Below are positions 43,575-51,552 of a stretch of 64,000 nt of DNA, piece by piece. Each line of letters starts with the position of its first letter. The first letter of the stretch is position 1. The position numbers were made by a program, and so were the translations under genes. Source of the DNA: Pantoea sp. AS-PWVM4 (GTDB lineage Bacteria; Pseudomonadota; Gammaproteobacteria; Enterobacterales; Enterobacteriaceae); contig NZ_ASZC01000003.1 of NCBI RefSeq assembly GCF_000468095.1, positions 62,001-126,000 on the forward strand, given 5' to 3'. The notes under the pieces are model-generated. The model did no database searches. It saw only the letters and a list, made by a program, of their open reading frames with translations, and was not told where the DNA came from.

Positions 43575-44513
43575 ATGCGTTTTAATCCGATCCTTACCGG
43601 ACTGCTGGCGGCCACGCTTCTCAGTGCGCCGCTGGTCCAGGCCAAAGAGTTAAAAGCCATTGGTGTTACCGTCGGCGATCTCGCCAACCCGTTCTTCGTG
43701 CAGATCACCAAAGGGGCGGCCCTGGAAGCGCGCAAGCTGGCCGGTGACGACGTGAAGGTGACGCTGGTCTCCAGCGGCTACGATCTTGGTCAGCAGGTGG
43801 CGCAGATTGATAACTTTATCGCCGCTAAAGTGGACATGATCATCCTCAACGCCGCCGACTCCAAAGGGATTGCCCCGGCGGTGAAACGCGCGCGCGATGC
43901 CGGTATCGTGGTGGTGGCGGTGGACGTGGCCGCCGAAGGGGCCGATGCCACCATCACCTCCGATAACACCCAGGCCGGGGCGATGGCCTGTAAATACATC
44001 TCCGACCGCCTGAAAAACAAAGGCAACGTGGTGATCATCAACGGACCGCCGGTTTCCGCCGTGCAGAACCGTGTCGAAGGTTGCGAGGCGGAGTTCAAAA
44101 CCCATCCTGATATCAAGATTCTGTCATCGAACCAAAACGCCAAAGGCAGCCGTGAAGGGGGGCTGGAAGTGATGACCGGCCTGCTGTCAGCTAACCCGAA
44201 AATTGATGCGGTGTTCGCGATTAATGATCCTACCGCCATCGGCGCGGATCTGGCCGCCAAACAGGCGCAGCGCAGTGAATTCTTTATTGTCGGCGTCGAT
44301 GGTAGCCCGGACGGTGAAGAGGCGTTGAAACGCAAAGGTTCGCTGTTTGTCGCTACACCGGCACAAGATCCGCAGGTGATGGCAGCCAAAGCCGTGGAGA
44401 TTGGCTACGACATCCTGCAAGGCAAGCCAGCGCCGGACAAACCGGTGCTGATCCCGGTGACGATGATCGATCGTAACAACGTCGGCAGCTACAAAGGCTG
44501 GACGGTGAAATAA
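43575..44513 (+). CDS. Sugar ABC transporter periplasmic binding protein, RbsB type
   Basis: A 312-aa ligand-binding protein of the periplasmic-binding-protein-like I class. A Sec signal peptide (FNPILTGLLAATLLSAPLVQA, cleavage before KELKAIG) precedes the mature chain. Typical segments are IGVTVGDLANPFFVQITKGAALEARK, IDNFIAAKVDMIILNAADSKGIAPAVKRA, VAVDVAAEGADATITSDNTQAG and FAINDPTAIGADLAAKQ. AGGAG precedes the ATG. It follows the ATPase and permease, separated by a family B repeat. Pentose or hexose ligand likely; sequence alone does not tell. Confidence 0.93.
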   Translation: MRFNPILTGLLAATLLSAPLVQAKELKAIGVTVGDLANPFFVQITKGAALEARKLAGDDVKVTLVSSGYDLGQQVAQIDNFIAAKVDMIILNAADSKGIAPAVKRARDAGIVVVAVDVAAEGADATITSDNTQAGAMACKYISDRLKNKGNVVIINGPPVSAVQNRVEGCEAEFKTHPDIKILSSNQNAKGSREGGLEVMTGLLSANPKIDAVFAINDPTAIGADLAAKQAQRSEFFIVGVDGSPDGEEALKRKGSLFVATPAQDPQVMAAKAVEIGYDILQGKPAPDKPVLIPVTMIDRNNVGSYKGWTVK

Positions 44514-44587
44514 CCGACCTGGGCGGCGTAATGTTGTTCAGTTAAGGCTCGCGCCGCCCCAACTTCCCACTGACCGGAGACGCAGTG

Positions 44588-45271
44588 ATGCAACGTTCGG
44601 AAGTGAATGCCATTCTACAACTGACCCGCGAATTCTTTATGCGCCAGGATGTCCACCTGCCGAGCTGGGCCGATTACGGTCTTAGCCAGTGGCGTGCGCT
44701 GGATAAATCTGTCGCCGATGAACTACTGGCCCTGCATCTGGGCTGGGATGTCACCAGCTTTGGTGCCGAGGATTTCTTTCAGACCGGGTTAACCCTGTTC
44801 ACCCTGCGCAACGGCTCACGCGGCGGTAAGCCGTGGAGCAAACCCTATGCGGAAAAAATCATGCATGTGCGCGAAGGGCAGGTGACGCCGATGCATTATC
44901 ACCCGCAAAAGATGGAAGACATTATCAACCGTGGCGGCGGTAACCTGATTGTCACGCTGCACAACCGTGACGGCCAGCAACTGGCTAACACGCCGGTTAA
45001 CGTCACCCTTGATGGCCTACGCCAGACCCATGCCGCCGGTTCGCAACTGCGTCTGTCGCCAGGCGAAAGCGTCACCCTTGTCCCCGGCATCTGGCACAGC
45101 TTCTGGGGCGAAGAGGGTTACGGCGATGTGCTGGTAGGGGAAGTCTCCATGCCGAACGACGACGAGCACGACAATGTCTTTCTCACCCCGCTGGCACGCT
45201 TCAACCCGATTGATGAGGATGAAGATCCGCGCTGGTTGCTGTGTAACGAATATGCCCGCTGGCTGGCCTGA
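44588..45271 (+). CDS. D-lyxose/D-mannose ketol-isomerase family sugar isomerase
   Basis: A 227-aa cupin-fold, metal-dependent aldose-ketose isomerase of the D-lyxose isomerase family (known activity on D-lyxose to D-xylulose and D-mannose to D-fructose). Metal ligands are visible in VTPMHYHPQKMEDIINRGGG (His, His, Glu) and the later His of PGIWHSFWGEEGYGDVLVGEVSMPNDDEHDN. The ATG at 44588 has GGAG eight bases upstream; a GTG at 44585 is the alternative. Position next to the aldolase and kinase suggests the route aldose to ketose, phosphorylation, then aldol cleavage. Confidence 0.88.
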   Translation: MQRSEVNAILQLTREFFMRQDVHLPSWADYGLSQWRALDKSVADELLALHLGWDVTSFGAEDFFQTGLTLFTLRNGSRGGKPWSKPYAEKIMHVREGQVTPMHYHPQKMEDIINRGGGNLIVTLHNRDGQQLANTPVNVTLDGLRQTHAAGSQLRLSPGESVTLVPGIWHSFWGEEGYGDVLVGEVSMPNDDEHDNVFLTPLARFNPIDEDEDPRWLLCNEYARWLA

Positions 45272-45282
45272 AGGAGCATTCT

Positions 45283-46143
45283 ATGGCACTGATTTCACTG
45301 GCGCAGGGTTTGGCTCATGCGCAACAAAATGGTTATGCGCTGGGCGCGTTTAACGTGCTCGATACCCACTTTCTGCGTGCGCTGTTTCACGCGGCGGAAC
45401 AGCAACGTTCGCCGTTTATCATCAACATTGCCGAGGTGCATTTTAAGTATGTCAGCCTCGATCATCTGATTGCTGCCATTCGTACCGAAGCGGCGCTGCA
45501 CGATATTCCGGTGGTACTCAACCTCGATCACGGCCTGCACTTCGACGCGGTGATGCAGGCTATCCGCCTGGGTTTTACCTCGGTGATGTTTGATGGCTCG
45601 ACCCTCAGTTATGACGAGAACGTGCGCCAGACTCAGGAGGTGGTGAAAATCTGTCACGCGCTTGGCGTATCGGTGGAAGCGGAACTTGGCGCGGTGGGGG
45701 GCGATGAAGGTGGCGCGTTGTTTGGCGAGGCCGACAGCGATAAATTCACCGATCCACAACTGGCAGCCGAGTTTGTGCGCAGCACCGGCATTGATTGTCT
45801 GGCTGTGGCAATCGGCAATGCGCACGGTAAGTACAAAGGCGAGCCGAAACTCGATTTCGAGCGGCTGGCGGCGATCCGTGATGCGGCACGCGTGCCGTTG
45901 GTGTTGCATGGCGGTTCCGGTATCAGCGATGCCGATTTCCGCCATGCCATCAGCCTGGGTATCCACAAAATCAACTTCTATACCGGCATGTCGCAGGCGG
46001 CACTGGGGGCGATCGAGAACCAGATTGCCCAGCGAGAGGCGCGTTATGACGCCTTTGCCGAGCTGCTGATGGCGGTGGAGCGTGATATCAGCAACGTGGT
46101 GGCTCAGCAGATGCGGGTGTTCGGCAGCGCCGGGAGGGCCTGA
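45283..46143 (+). CDS. Class II ketose-bisphosphate aldolase family protein
   Basis: A 286-aa zinc-dependent aldolase related to GatY/KbaY and class II fructose-bisphosphate aldolase. Zinc and catalytic motifs are VVLNLDHGLHFDAVMQAI, VEAELGAVGGDEGG, AVAIGNAHGKYKGEPKLDF and LVLHGGSGISDADF. It most likely splits a ketose phosphate made by the PfkB kinase into dihydroxyacetone phosphate and an aldehyde. It lies 11 bases after the isomerase gene and one base before the kinase ATG, so the three enzymes are co-translated. Confidence 0.92.
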   Translation: MALISLAQGLAHAQQNGYALGAFNVLDTHFLRALFHAAEQQRSPFIINIAEVHFKYVSLDHLIAAIRTEAALHDIPVVLNLDHGLHFDAVMQAIRLGFTSVMFDGSTLSYDENVRQTQEVVKICHALGVSVEAELGAVGGDEGGALFGEADSDKFTDPQLAAEFVRSTGIDCLAVAIGNAHGKYKGEPKLDFERLAAIRDAARVPLVLHGGSGISDADFRHAISLGIHKINFYTGMSQAALGAIENQIAQREARYDAFAELLMAVERDISNVVAQQMRVFGSAGRA

Positions 46144-46144
46144 G

Positions 46145-47197
46145 ATGACAATACGCAGCGGCATCCTGGCAGCGGGCAGCATGTTGGTGGATCATGTACA
46201 GCGCATCAGTCACTGGCCGGAACAAGGCTGGCTGGCGGAGATCCACCATAGTGAAAAATGCAGTGGCGGGGCCGCGCTTAACGTGTTGTTCACCCTGGCG
46301 CGTATGCAGATTGATTTGCCGCTGGCCGGGGTGGGGATGATCGGCGAGGACAGCGACGGTGATTTTATCGTGCAGTTGCTGGACCAGCATCAGGTTGATC
46401 GCCGCCTGGTACAGCGCACCCGTAGCGTGAACACCGCTATGACCCAGGTGATGACCACACCGGATGGTCAGCGTACGTTTTTTCATGCCCGCGGGGCCAA
46501 TGCACAGCTCGATTTACCGCATTTTGCCGCTGTCCATACCTCCCATCGCATCTTCCACCTCGGTTATCTGTTGCTGCTGGATTGTCTTGATTTACCGGAT
46601 GAACATTGGGGCACGCGCGGTGCCCATCTGCTGGCGCAAATGCAGCAGCGCGGCTATCTGACCTCGCTCGATCTGGTGTCGCGCGTCGGGGAGTACCAGG
46701 CGCTGGTGGTGCCCGCACTGCGCTGGCTCGATTATCTGGTGATTAACGAACTGGAGGCGCAATCCCTGACCGGTGTCAGGCTGCGCAGCGCGACGGGGAT
46801 CGCACCGCCTGACGCCTTTGCGGCGGCGGCGACCTGGTTGGTGCAGCAGGGCGTCCGGCGACGCGTGGTGATCCATGCGCCAGAAGGGGCATGGGGCCAG
46901 GAGGTCAACGGTGAAGGGCGCTGGCAACCGGCGTGGCAACTGACGCCAGAAGAGATTGTTGGCAGCGTCGGGGCCGGGGATGCCTTTTGTGCCGGCGTGT
47001 TATACGCCAGTCATCAGGGCTGGCCAATGACCGAGACGCTGAAGCTGGCGCATACCTGCGCCTGTTTTAATCTACACGCGGCGAATGCGCTGGACGGCAC
47101 CCGGCCACTGGCCGAGATGCAGCGCTGGATGGATCAGGCGATTTGTGTGACATGCACGGCAGAGGCCGGGCGCATCACATCCGCAGAGAAAACATAA
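46145..47197 (+). CDS. PfkB-family carbohydrate kinase
   Basis: A 350-aa ribokinase-like sugar kinase. The N-terminal PfkB signature is SEKCSGGAALNVLFTLARM, and the C-terminal one is VGSVGAGDAFCAGVLYA, with the catalytic Asp in GAGDAF. The ATG at 46145 is one base after the aldolase stop; a frame from 46082 begins inside the aldolase. It probably phosphorylates the ketose made by the isomerase. The last about 20 codons overlap the 3' end of the convergent response-regulator gene by 64 bases, so its C-terminal tail may be non-essential or acquired. Confidence 0.9.
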   Translation: MTIRSGILAAGSMLVDHVQRISHWPEQGWLAEIHHSEKCSGGAALNVLFTLARMQIDLPLAGVGMIGEDSDGDFIVQLLDQHQVDRRLVQRTRSVNTAMTQVMTTPDGQRTFFHARGANAQLDLPHFAAVHTSHRIFHLGYLLLLDCLDLPDEHWGTRGAHLLAQMQQRGYLTSLDLVSRVGEYQALVVPALRWLDYLVINELEAQSLTGVRLRSATGIAPPDAFAAAATWLVQQGVRRRVVIHAPEGAWGQEVNGEGRWQPAWQLTPEEIVGSVGAGDAFCAGVLYASHQGWPMTETLKLAHTCACFNLHAANALDGTRPLAEMQRWMDQAICVTCTAEAGRITSAEKT

Positions 47198-47880
47198 CCC
47201 AGACCACGGATGGTGCGGATCAGGCTCGGCTGATGCGGGTTCATCTCAATCTTGCGGCGCAACCGCATGATCAGCACGTCAATGGTACGGTCGAACACAT
47301 CCAGCGTTTCGCTGTGGGTCAGCTCCAGCAACTGGTCGCGCGTCAGTACTTTGCGGGCATGACACACCAGGGCGCGCAGCAACGCATATTCACCCTGGGT
47401 TAACGTCACCGTCTCACGCTGGGGGTTAAACAGTTGGCAGCGCGTTTCATCCAGTCGCCAGCCGTTAAACTGCCAACCCTCGTCCTGGGTGCTGACGGGT
47501 TGCGCCAGCCGACCACAACGGCGTAATGCTGCACGCGCCCGCGCAACAACCACGCGGGGATTAAACGGTTTGGCGATATAATCGTCAGCGCCCATCTCCA
47601 GACCCACCACCATATCCGCTTCTGATCCCATGCCCGTTAGCATGATCACCAGCAGCTCAGGTCGTTGGCGCTGCATTTGCTGAAGCACCAGCAGACCATT
47701 GGTGTCCGGCAGCATCATATCCAGCATCACCAGCGAGATTTCCGGGTGTTTATCCAGCAACGTCAGCGCATCTTTTCCCTGATGGCAGCTGAATACGGTA
47801 AAAACATGTTCACTCAATACATCGTGCAGCAGTTCGCATACCGCGCGATCGTCATCCACTACCAGAATTGCGGGCTTCAT
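47134..47880 (-). CDS. OmpR-family response regulator
   Basis: A 248-aa regulator with an N-terminal receiver (acidic pocket LVVDDDRAV, phospho-Asp in LVMLDMMLPD, Thr in IMLTGMGS, Lys in IAKPF) and a C-terminal winged-helix DNA-binding domain (VTLTQGEYALLRALVCHARKVLTRDQLLEL, FDRTIDVLIMRLRRKIE, IRTIRGLGYVF). No kinase gene is adjacent. The nearest is the hybrid kinase at 38210, on the same strand at the other end of the sugar cluster, so the two may be a split pair controlling it. AGAGG precedes the ATG. Confidence 0.92.
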   Translation of the reverse strand: MKPAILVVDDDRAVCELLHDVLSEHVFTVFSCHQGKDALTLLDKHPEISLVMLDMMLPDTNGLLVLQQMQRQRPELLVIMLTGMGSEADMVVGLEMGADDYIAKPFNPRVVVARARAALRRCGRLAQPVSTQDEGWQFNGWRLDETRCQLFNPQRETVTLTQGEYALLRALVCHARKVLTRDQLLELTHSETLDVFDRTIDVLIMRLRRKIEMNPHQPSLIRTIRGLGYVFSADVMRPASAVHVTQIA

Positions 47881-48310
47881 TACGGGCCTCTTTTGTTATG
47901 GAAGGGTTAACGAGAGTGTATACCGACCACTTTTGCCTGCTTAATCAGGCAACAGAAACGTGAGCGGCATCGCCTGACAGAGTTTGAAAGCGTGCGTTAC
48001 CGCAATCTTTTTTCGCTACCCGGTTGACGGATGGGAAAACGATTGCGCGCACATGGTGCAATGCACCATAATCGCGCCTCGTTCTGGTTCAGAATTGTCT
48101 GAGTCTAAGATACAGTCGTGAAGGTAAACGATTGCGTCCTGTTATGGCATAGCAATTGCTATGAGGACAGGGGGAAAGGAGTTTAGTAACAAGGCGGATT
48201 GATGGCCGAGCATGCAGCCGTCTGCCTTTTCCCGCAACAATAACGCGCATGCACACCCCATTGGCAAGAGAACGCACGTCAGTGACGTCTCCCCATCACG
48301 AGAGATGATG
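47881..48310 (+). promoter_or_regulatory. Purine permease upstream region with two PurR-like boxes and a leader hairpin
   Basis: This 430-base gene-free region has two copies of AAAACGATTGCGC/TAAACGATTGCGT. AGGTAAACGATTGCGT (48122-48137) matches the reverse PurR consensus ANGNAAACGTTTGCGT with one mismatch; GGGAAAACGATTGCGC (48033-48048) has three. TAAGAT (48106-48111) could be the -10. The second box would then cover the transcript start, as for repression by PurR. Next comes a hairpin with arms CCTGT (48138) / ACAGG (48167) enclosing the perfect palindrome ATAGCAATTGCTAT (48149-48162). No other element was recognised in the left half, which also holds the promoter of the regulator at 47880. 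Confidence 0.55.
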
Positions 48311-49606
48311 ATGTTAGAAAAACTATTCAAGCTAAAAGCGCACAACACAACGGTCCGCACCGAAGTTATCGCGGGCATAACCACCTTCCTGGCTATGGCC
48401 TATATCCTGTTTGTTAACCCAAGCATTTTGGGTGCGACCGGTATGGATAAGGGCGCGGTTTTCGTGGCCACCTGTCTGGCGGCGGCAATCGGCTGCGTGC
48501 TGATGGGCCTGATTGCGAACTACCCGATTGCGCTGGCGCCGGGTATGGGCCTCAACGCCTTCTTTACTTACACCGTGGTGCTGCACATGGGCTACACCTG
48601 GCAAATCGCGCTGGGTGCGGTGTTCCTGTCAGCCTGTATCTTCTTTGCGTTGTCGGTGTTCAAAATCCGTGAATGGATTATCGCCAGTATTCCGCTGCCG
48701 TTGCGTGCCGGGATTGCTGCCGGTATCGGCCTGTTCCTGGCGCTGATTGCGCTGGAAGGCGCGGGTATCGTGGTGGATAACCCGGCGACCCTGGTGGGCC
48801 TGGGCGATCTGACCAAACCTGGCCCGCTGCTGGCGCTGTTGGGCTTCGTCATCATCGTGGTACTGGAAGCGCGTCGCGTGACCGGTGCGGTGCTGATCGG
48901 CATCCTGATCGTGACATTCCTGTCGATGGGTATTGGCCTGACGCCGTTTGGTGGCGTGTTCTCTGCACCGCCGTCTATCGCTCCGACCTTTATGCAACTG
49001 GACATCGCCGGTGCCTTCAACGTGGGCCTGGTGAGCGTGATTTTCGCCTTCCTGTTTGTCGACGTGTTCGACAACACCGGTACGCTGCTGGGTGTGACCA
49101 AGCGTGCGGGTCTGGCGGATGAGCAGGGCAACGTGCCGAAAATGGGCCGTGCGCTGATCGCCGACAGTGCGGCTGCGCTGTTTGGTTCTCTGCTGGGTAC
49201 TTCAACCACCACCAGTTATGTTGAATCGGCAGCGGGCGTCAGCGCCGGTGGCCGTACCGGTCTGACCGCGATTGTCGTGGCTATTCTGTTCGTGCTGAGT
49301 CTGTTCTTCTCGCCGCTGGCGGGTAGCGTGCCGGTATTCGCCACTGCGCCTGCGCTGCTGTTCGTGGCGGTGCTGATGGCTTCTGGCCTGGCGGAGATTG
49401 ACTGGAAAGACATCACCACGGCTGCGCCAGTGACGGTCACTGCGCTGACCATGCCGCTGACTTACTCGATTGCTAACGGTATCGCGTTTGGGTTTATTAC
49501 CTGGACGGTGGTGAAGCTGTTGAGTGGCCGTACCAAAGAGGTGAATGCGGCGCTGATTATTATGTCGATCCTGTTTGTGATTAAGCTGGGTTGGTTGAGC
49601 GCGTAA
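48311..49606 (+). CDS. NCS2-family purine permease (AzgA type, adenine/hypoxanthine permease-like)
   Basis: A 431-aa inner-membrane proton symporter for nucleobases, similar to E. coli AdeP/YicO. Family marks are VRTEVIAGITTFLAMAYILFVNPSILG, ANYPIALAPGMGLNAFFTYTVV, FVDVFDNTGTLLGVTKRAGL and the substrate-site segment TSTTTSYVESAAGVSAGGRTGLTA. About 13 hydrophobic segments. ATG codons at 48305, 48308 and 48311 are in frame; GAGAG (48300-48304) best suits 48311. PurR-like boxes upstream agree with a purine role. It is convergent with the AMP nucleosidase gene, also in purine salvage, across a family B repeat. Confidence 0.92.
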   Translation: MLEKLFKLKAHNTTVRTEVIAGITTFLAMAYILFVNPSILGATGMDKGAVFVATCLAAAIGCVLMGLIANYPIALAPGMGLNAFFTYTVVLHMGYTWQIALGAVFLSACIFFALSVFKIREWIIASIPLPLRAGIAAGIGLFLALIALEGAGIVVDNPATLVGLGDLTKPGPLLALLGFVIIVVLEARRVTGAVLIGILIVTFLSMGIGLTPFGGVFSAPPSIAPTFMQLDIAGAFNVGLVSVIFAFLFVDVFDNTGTLLGVTKRAGLADEQGNVPKMGRALIADSAAALFGSLLGTSTTTSYVESAAGVSAGGRTGLTAIVVAILFVLSLFFSPLAGSVPVFATAPALLFVAVLMASGLAEIDWKDITTAAPVTVTALTMPLTYSIANGIAFGFITWTVVKLLSGRTKEVNAALIIMSILFVIKLGWLSA

Positions 49607-49621
49607 TTAACCTCACCCTGG

Positions 49622-49735
49622 TCCCTCACCCTAACCCTCTCCCGCAAGCGGGAGAGGGAACTGATCGAGCATATGGCACATCTCCCTCTCCCTTATGGGA
49701 GAGGGCCGGGGTGAGGGTTACAGACCGCACCTACC
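49622..49735 (-). repeat. Family B repeat between purine permease and amn
   Basis: A full copy in the reverse orientation: read on the minus strand it starts GGGTAGGTGCGGTCTGTAAC near 49735, 28 bases after the amn stop. The two GC-rich hairpins follow and it ends with GGTTAGGGTGAGGG near 49622, just past the convergent permease stop. Lying between two convergent genes, its hairpins could act as a bidirectional transcript end, though T-runs are missing. Confidence 0.92.
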
Positions 49736-49762
49736 CAGAAGAGTCACCAACCGCACCGGGTC

Positions 49763-51217
49763 CTACCTGAACGGCGGTTCATTGAAGGTGCGTAATTTGC
49801 GCGAATGCAACTTATCACCCTCCGCCCGCAGCAACTCCACCGCACAAATCCCAATCTGCAAATGCTCCGAAATCGCCCCTTCATAGAAGCGATTCGCCTG
49901 ACCTGGCAGCTTGATCTCCCCGTGCAGCGGCTTATCTGAAACGCACAACAAAGTGCCATACGGCACACGGAAGCGATACCCTTGCGCTGCGATAGTCGCG
50001 CTCTCCATATCCACCGCCACAGCGCGACTCAGGTTAAAGCGCAACGCCGAAGCGGAGTAACGCAGCTCCCAGTTACGGTCATCGGTGGTCACCACGGTGC
50101 CGGTACGCAGGCGTTGTTTGACCTCTTCACCCGGCATACCGCTCACCGCTTTGGTGGCGTCGTACAACGCGCGCTGTACTTCGGCAATGCTGGGGATCGG
50201 GATATCCGGCGGCAATACGCTGTCCAGCACATGGTCGTCACGCAGATAGGCGTGGGCCAGCACATAGTCGCCGATGGTCTGGCTTTCGCGCAGGCCGCCG
50301 CAGTGACCAATCATCAACCACGCATGGGGACGCACCACCGCCAGATGGTCGCAGATGGTTTTGGCATTGGATGGCCCCACGCCGATATTCACCAGCGTAA
50401 TGCCGCGACGATTGGGTGACGTCAGGTGCCAGGCGGGCATCTGGTGCTTCTTCCACGCCAGGTCCGACATCATCGCTTCCGGGTCCTGGGTCTCTTTGGT
50501 GATCACCACATCGCCAGCACAGGCAAGGCTGTCGTAAGGTGTGTTCGGATCCTGTACTTGCTCAATCGCCCAGCGCACAAACTCATCGACATAACGCGTG
50601 TAGTTAGTGAACAGCACGAACGGCTGAAAGTGCTCAACGGCGGTGCCGGTGTAGTGACGCAGACGCGCCAGCGAGAAGTCGGTACGCAGCGCATCAAAAT
50701 GCGACAGCGGGAACTGCGCGTCGGCGTTGAACAGGCCATCGGCGGTTTCATCACCAATTTGCGACAACTCGGTGGTGGGGAAATGACGTGCGATGCTGGC
50801 GCTCATGGAACGATCCAGCGACAGGTCCGAACCGTCGATCACGTAAGGGTAGGGGATCTCCTGCTGAGAGGGACCGACCTCAATCACCACCTCGTACTCT
50901 TTCTCAATCATCGACAGTTGCTCGCTCAGGTAATGACGCAGCAAGGCCGGACGGGTAATGGTGGTGCTGTAGCTGCCGGTATGGGTGAAGCGGCCCCAGG
51001 CACGGGTGCGGTTCTGCTGCGGGCCATCGCCCGCCCAGGTAAGGCGCAGTTCCGGGTAAACAAACAATCCCTGCTGCCGTGCCGTTTCATCCGGCAGACG
51101 TCCCTGTTCGGTAAAGTCACGAATTGCGCTGCGTAAAGCCGCAACCGCGTTGTCGTACAGGCGTTCCAGTTCATCCAGCGCCTGCTGACTGCTGATGCCG
51201 TTCCGTTGTGTAGTCAT
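49763..51217 (-). CDS. amn: AMP nucleosidase
   Basis: A 484-aa enzyme, the same length as E. coli Amn, hydrolysing AMP to adenine and ribose 5-phosphate. Recognisable segments are AMP-nucleosidase N-terminal domain YPELRLTWAGDGPQQNRTRAWGRFTHTG, then the phosphorylase-fold catalytic domain with GITLVNIGVGPSNAKTICDHLAVVRPHAWLMIGHCGGLRESQ and AVAVDMESATIAAQGYRFRVPYGTLLCVSDKPLHGE. The ATG at 51217 follows GGAGGGAGAACCT on the minus strand; a longer frame to 51337 lacks similarity. The neighbouring purine permease could export or import the adenine formed. Confidence 0.96.
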   Translation of the reverse strand: MTTQRNGISSQQALDELERLYDNAVAALRSAIRDFTEQGRLPDETARQQGLFVYPELRLTWAGDGPQQNRTRAWGRFTHTGSYSTTITRPALLRHYLSEQLSMIEKEYEVVIEVGPSQQEIPYPYVIDGSDLSLDRSMSASIARHFPTTELSQIGDETADGLFNADAQFPLSHFDALRTDFSLARLRHYTGTAVEHFQPFVLFTNYTRYVDEFVRWAIEQVQDPNTPYDSLACAGDVVITKETQDPEAMMSDLAWKKHQMPAWHLTSPNRRGITLVNIGVGPSNAKTICDHLAVVRPHAWLMIGHCGGLRESQTIGDYVLAHAYLRDDHVLDSVLPPDIPIPSIAEVQRALYDATKAVSGMPGEEVKQRLRTGTVVTTDDRNWELRYSASALRFNLSRAVAVDMESATIAAQGYRFRVPYGTLLCVSDKPLHGEIKLPGQANRFYEGAISEHLQIGICAVELLRAEGDKLHSRKLRTFNEPPFR

Positions 51218-51552
51218 AGGTTCTCCCTCCGAAATTTGGGCCGATTTGGCTATAGCATAGCGGGTAAACCCCTCAGCACCATGAAGAATCTGTGATCGAC
51301 CGCATTCTGCACCATCAGAGTGCTGGTGCGTCGGCAAACGCTGGCTATGGTTAAGATCAGCAGACGTGTTCCCGCCGCTTTAACGCGCTGTCGGTGCAAA
51401 AACTTGTCACCAATGCTTACCTTTGGCGAGGTTTTTGCTTAATCGTTAACCGTGGCCCTGCTGGCCACTCATCGCACTTCGTTAAGTTTCAGAAATTGAT
51501 TTCTCCCAGGCCGTGGTATGGCTCCGTTCCTGACCCGTTGAGGATTGAAAGC
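51218..51552. promoter_or_regulatory. Divergent amn / liv-type promoter region
   Basis: This 335-base non-coding stretch separates the divergent amn and branched-chain binding-protein genes, so it must carry promoters for both. TTGTCA (51401-51407 region) followed by AT-poor sequence is a possible -35, but no convincing -10 was found. GAGGA (51540-51544) is the ribosome site of the plus-strand gene. No repeat or small gene is evident. Confidence 0.4.

Noticed and set aside
49695..49886. Short plus-strand frame starting in the family B repeat near the amn end
   Set aside because: It is translated repeat sequence followed by antisense amn; no independent support.
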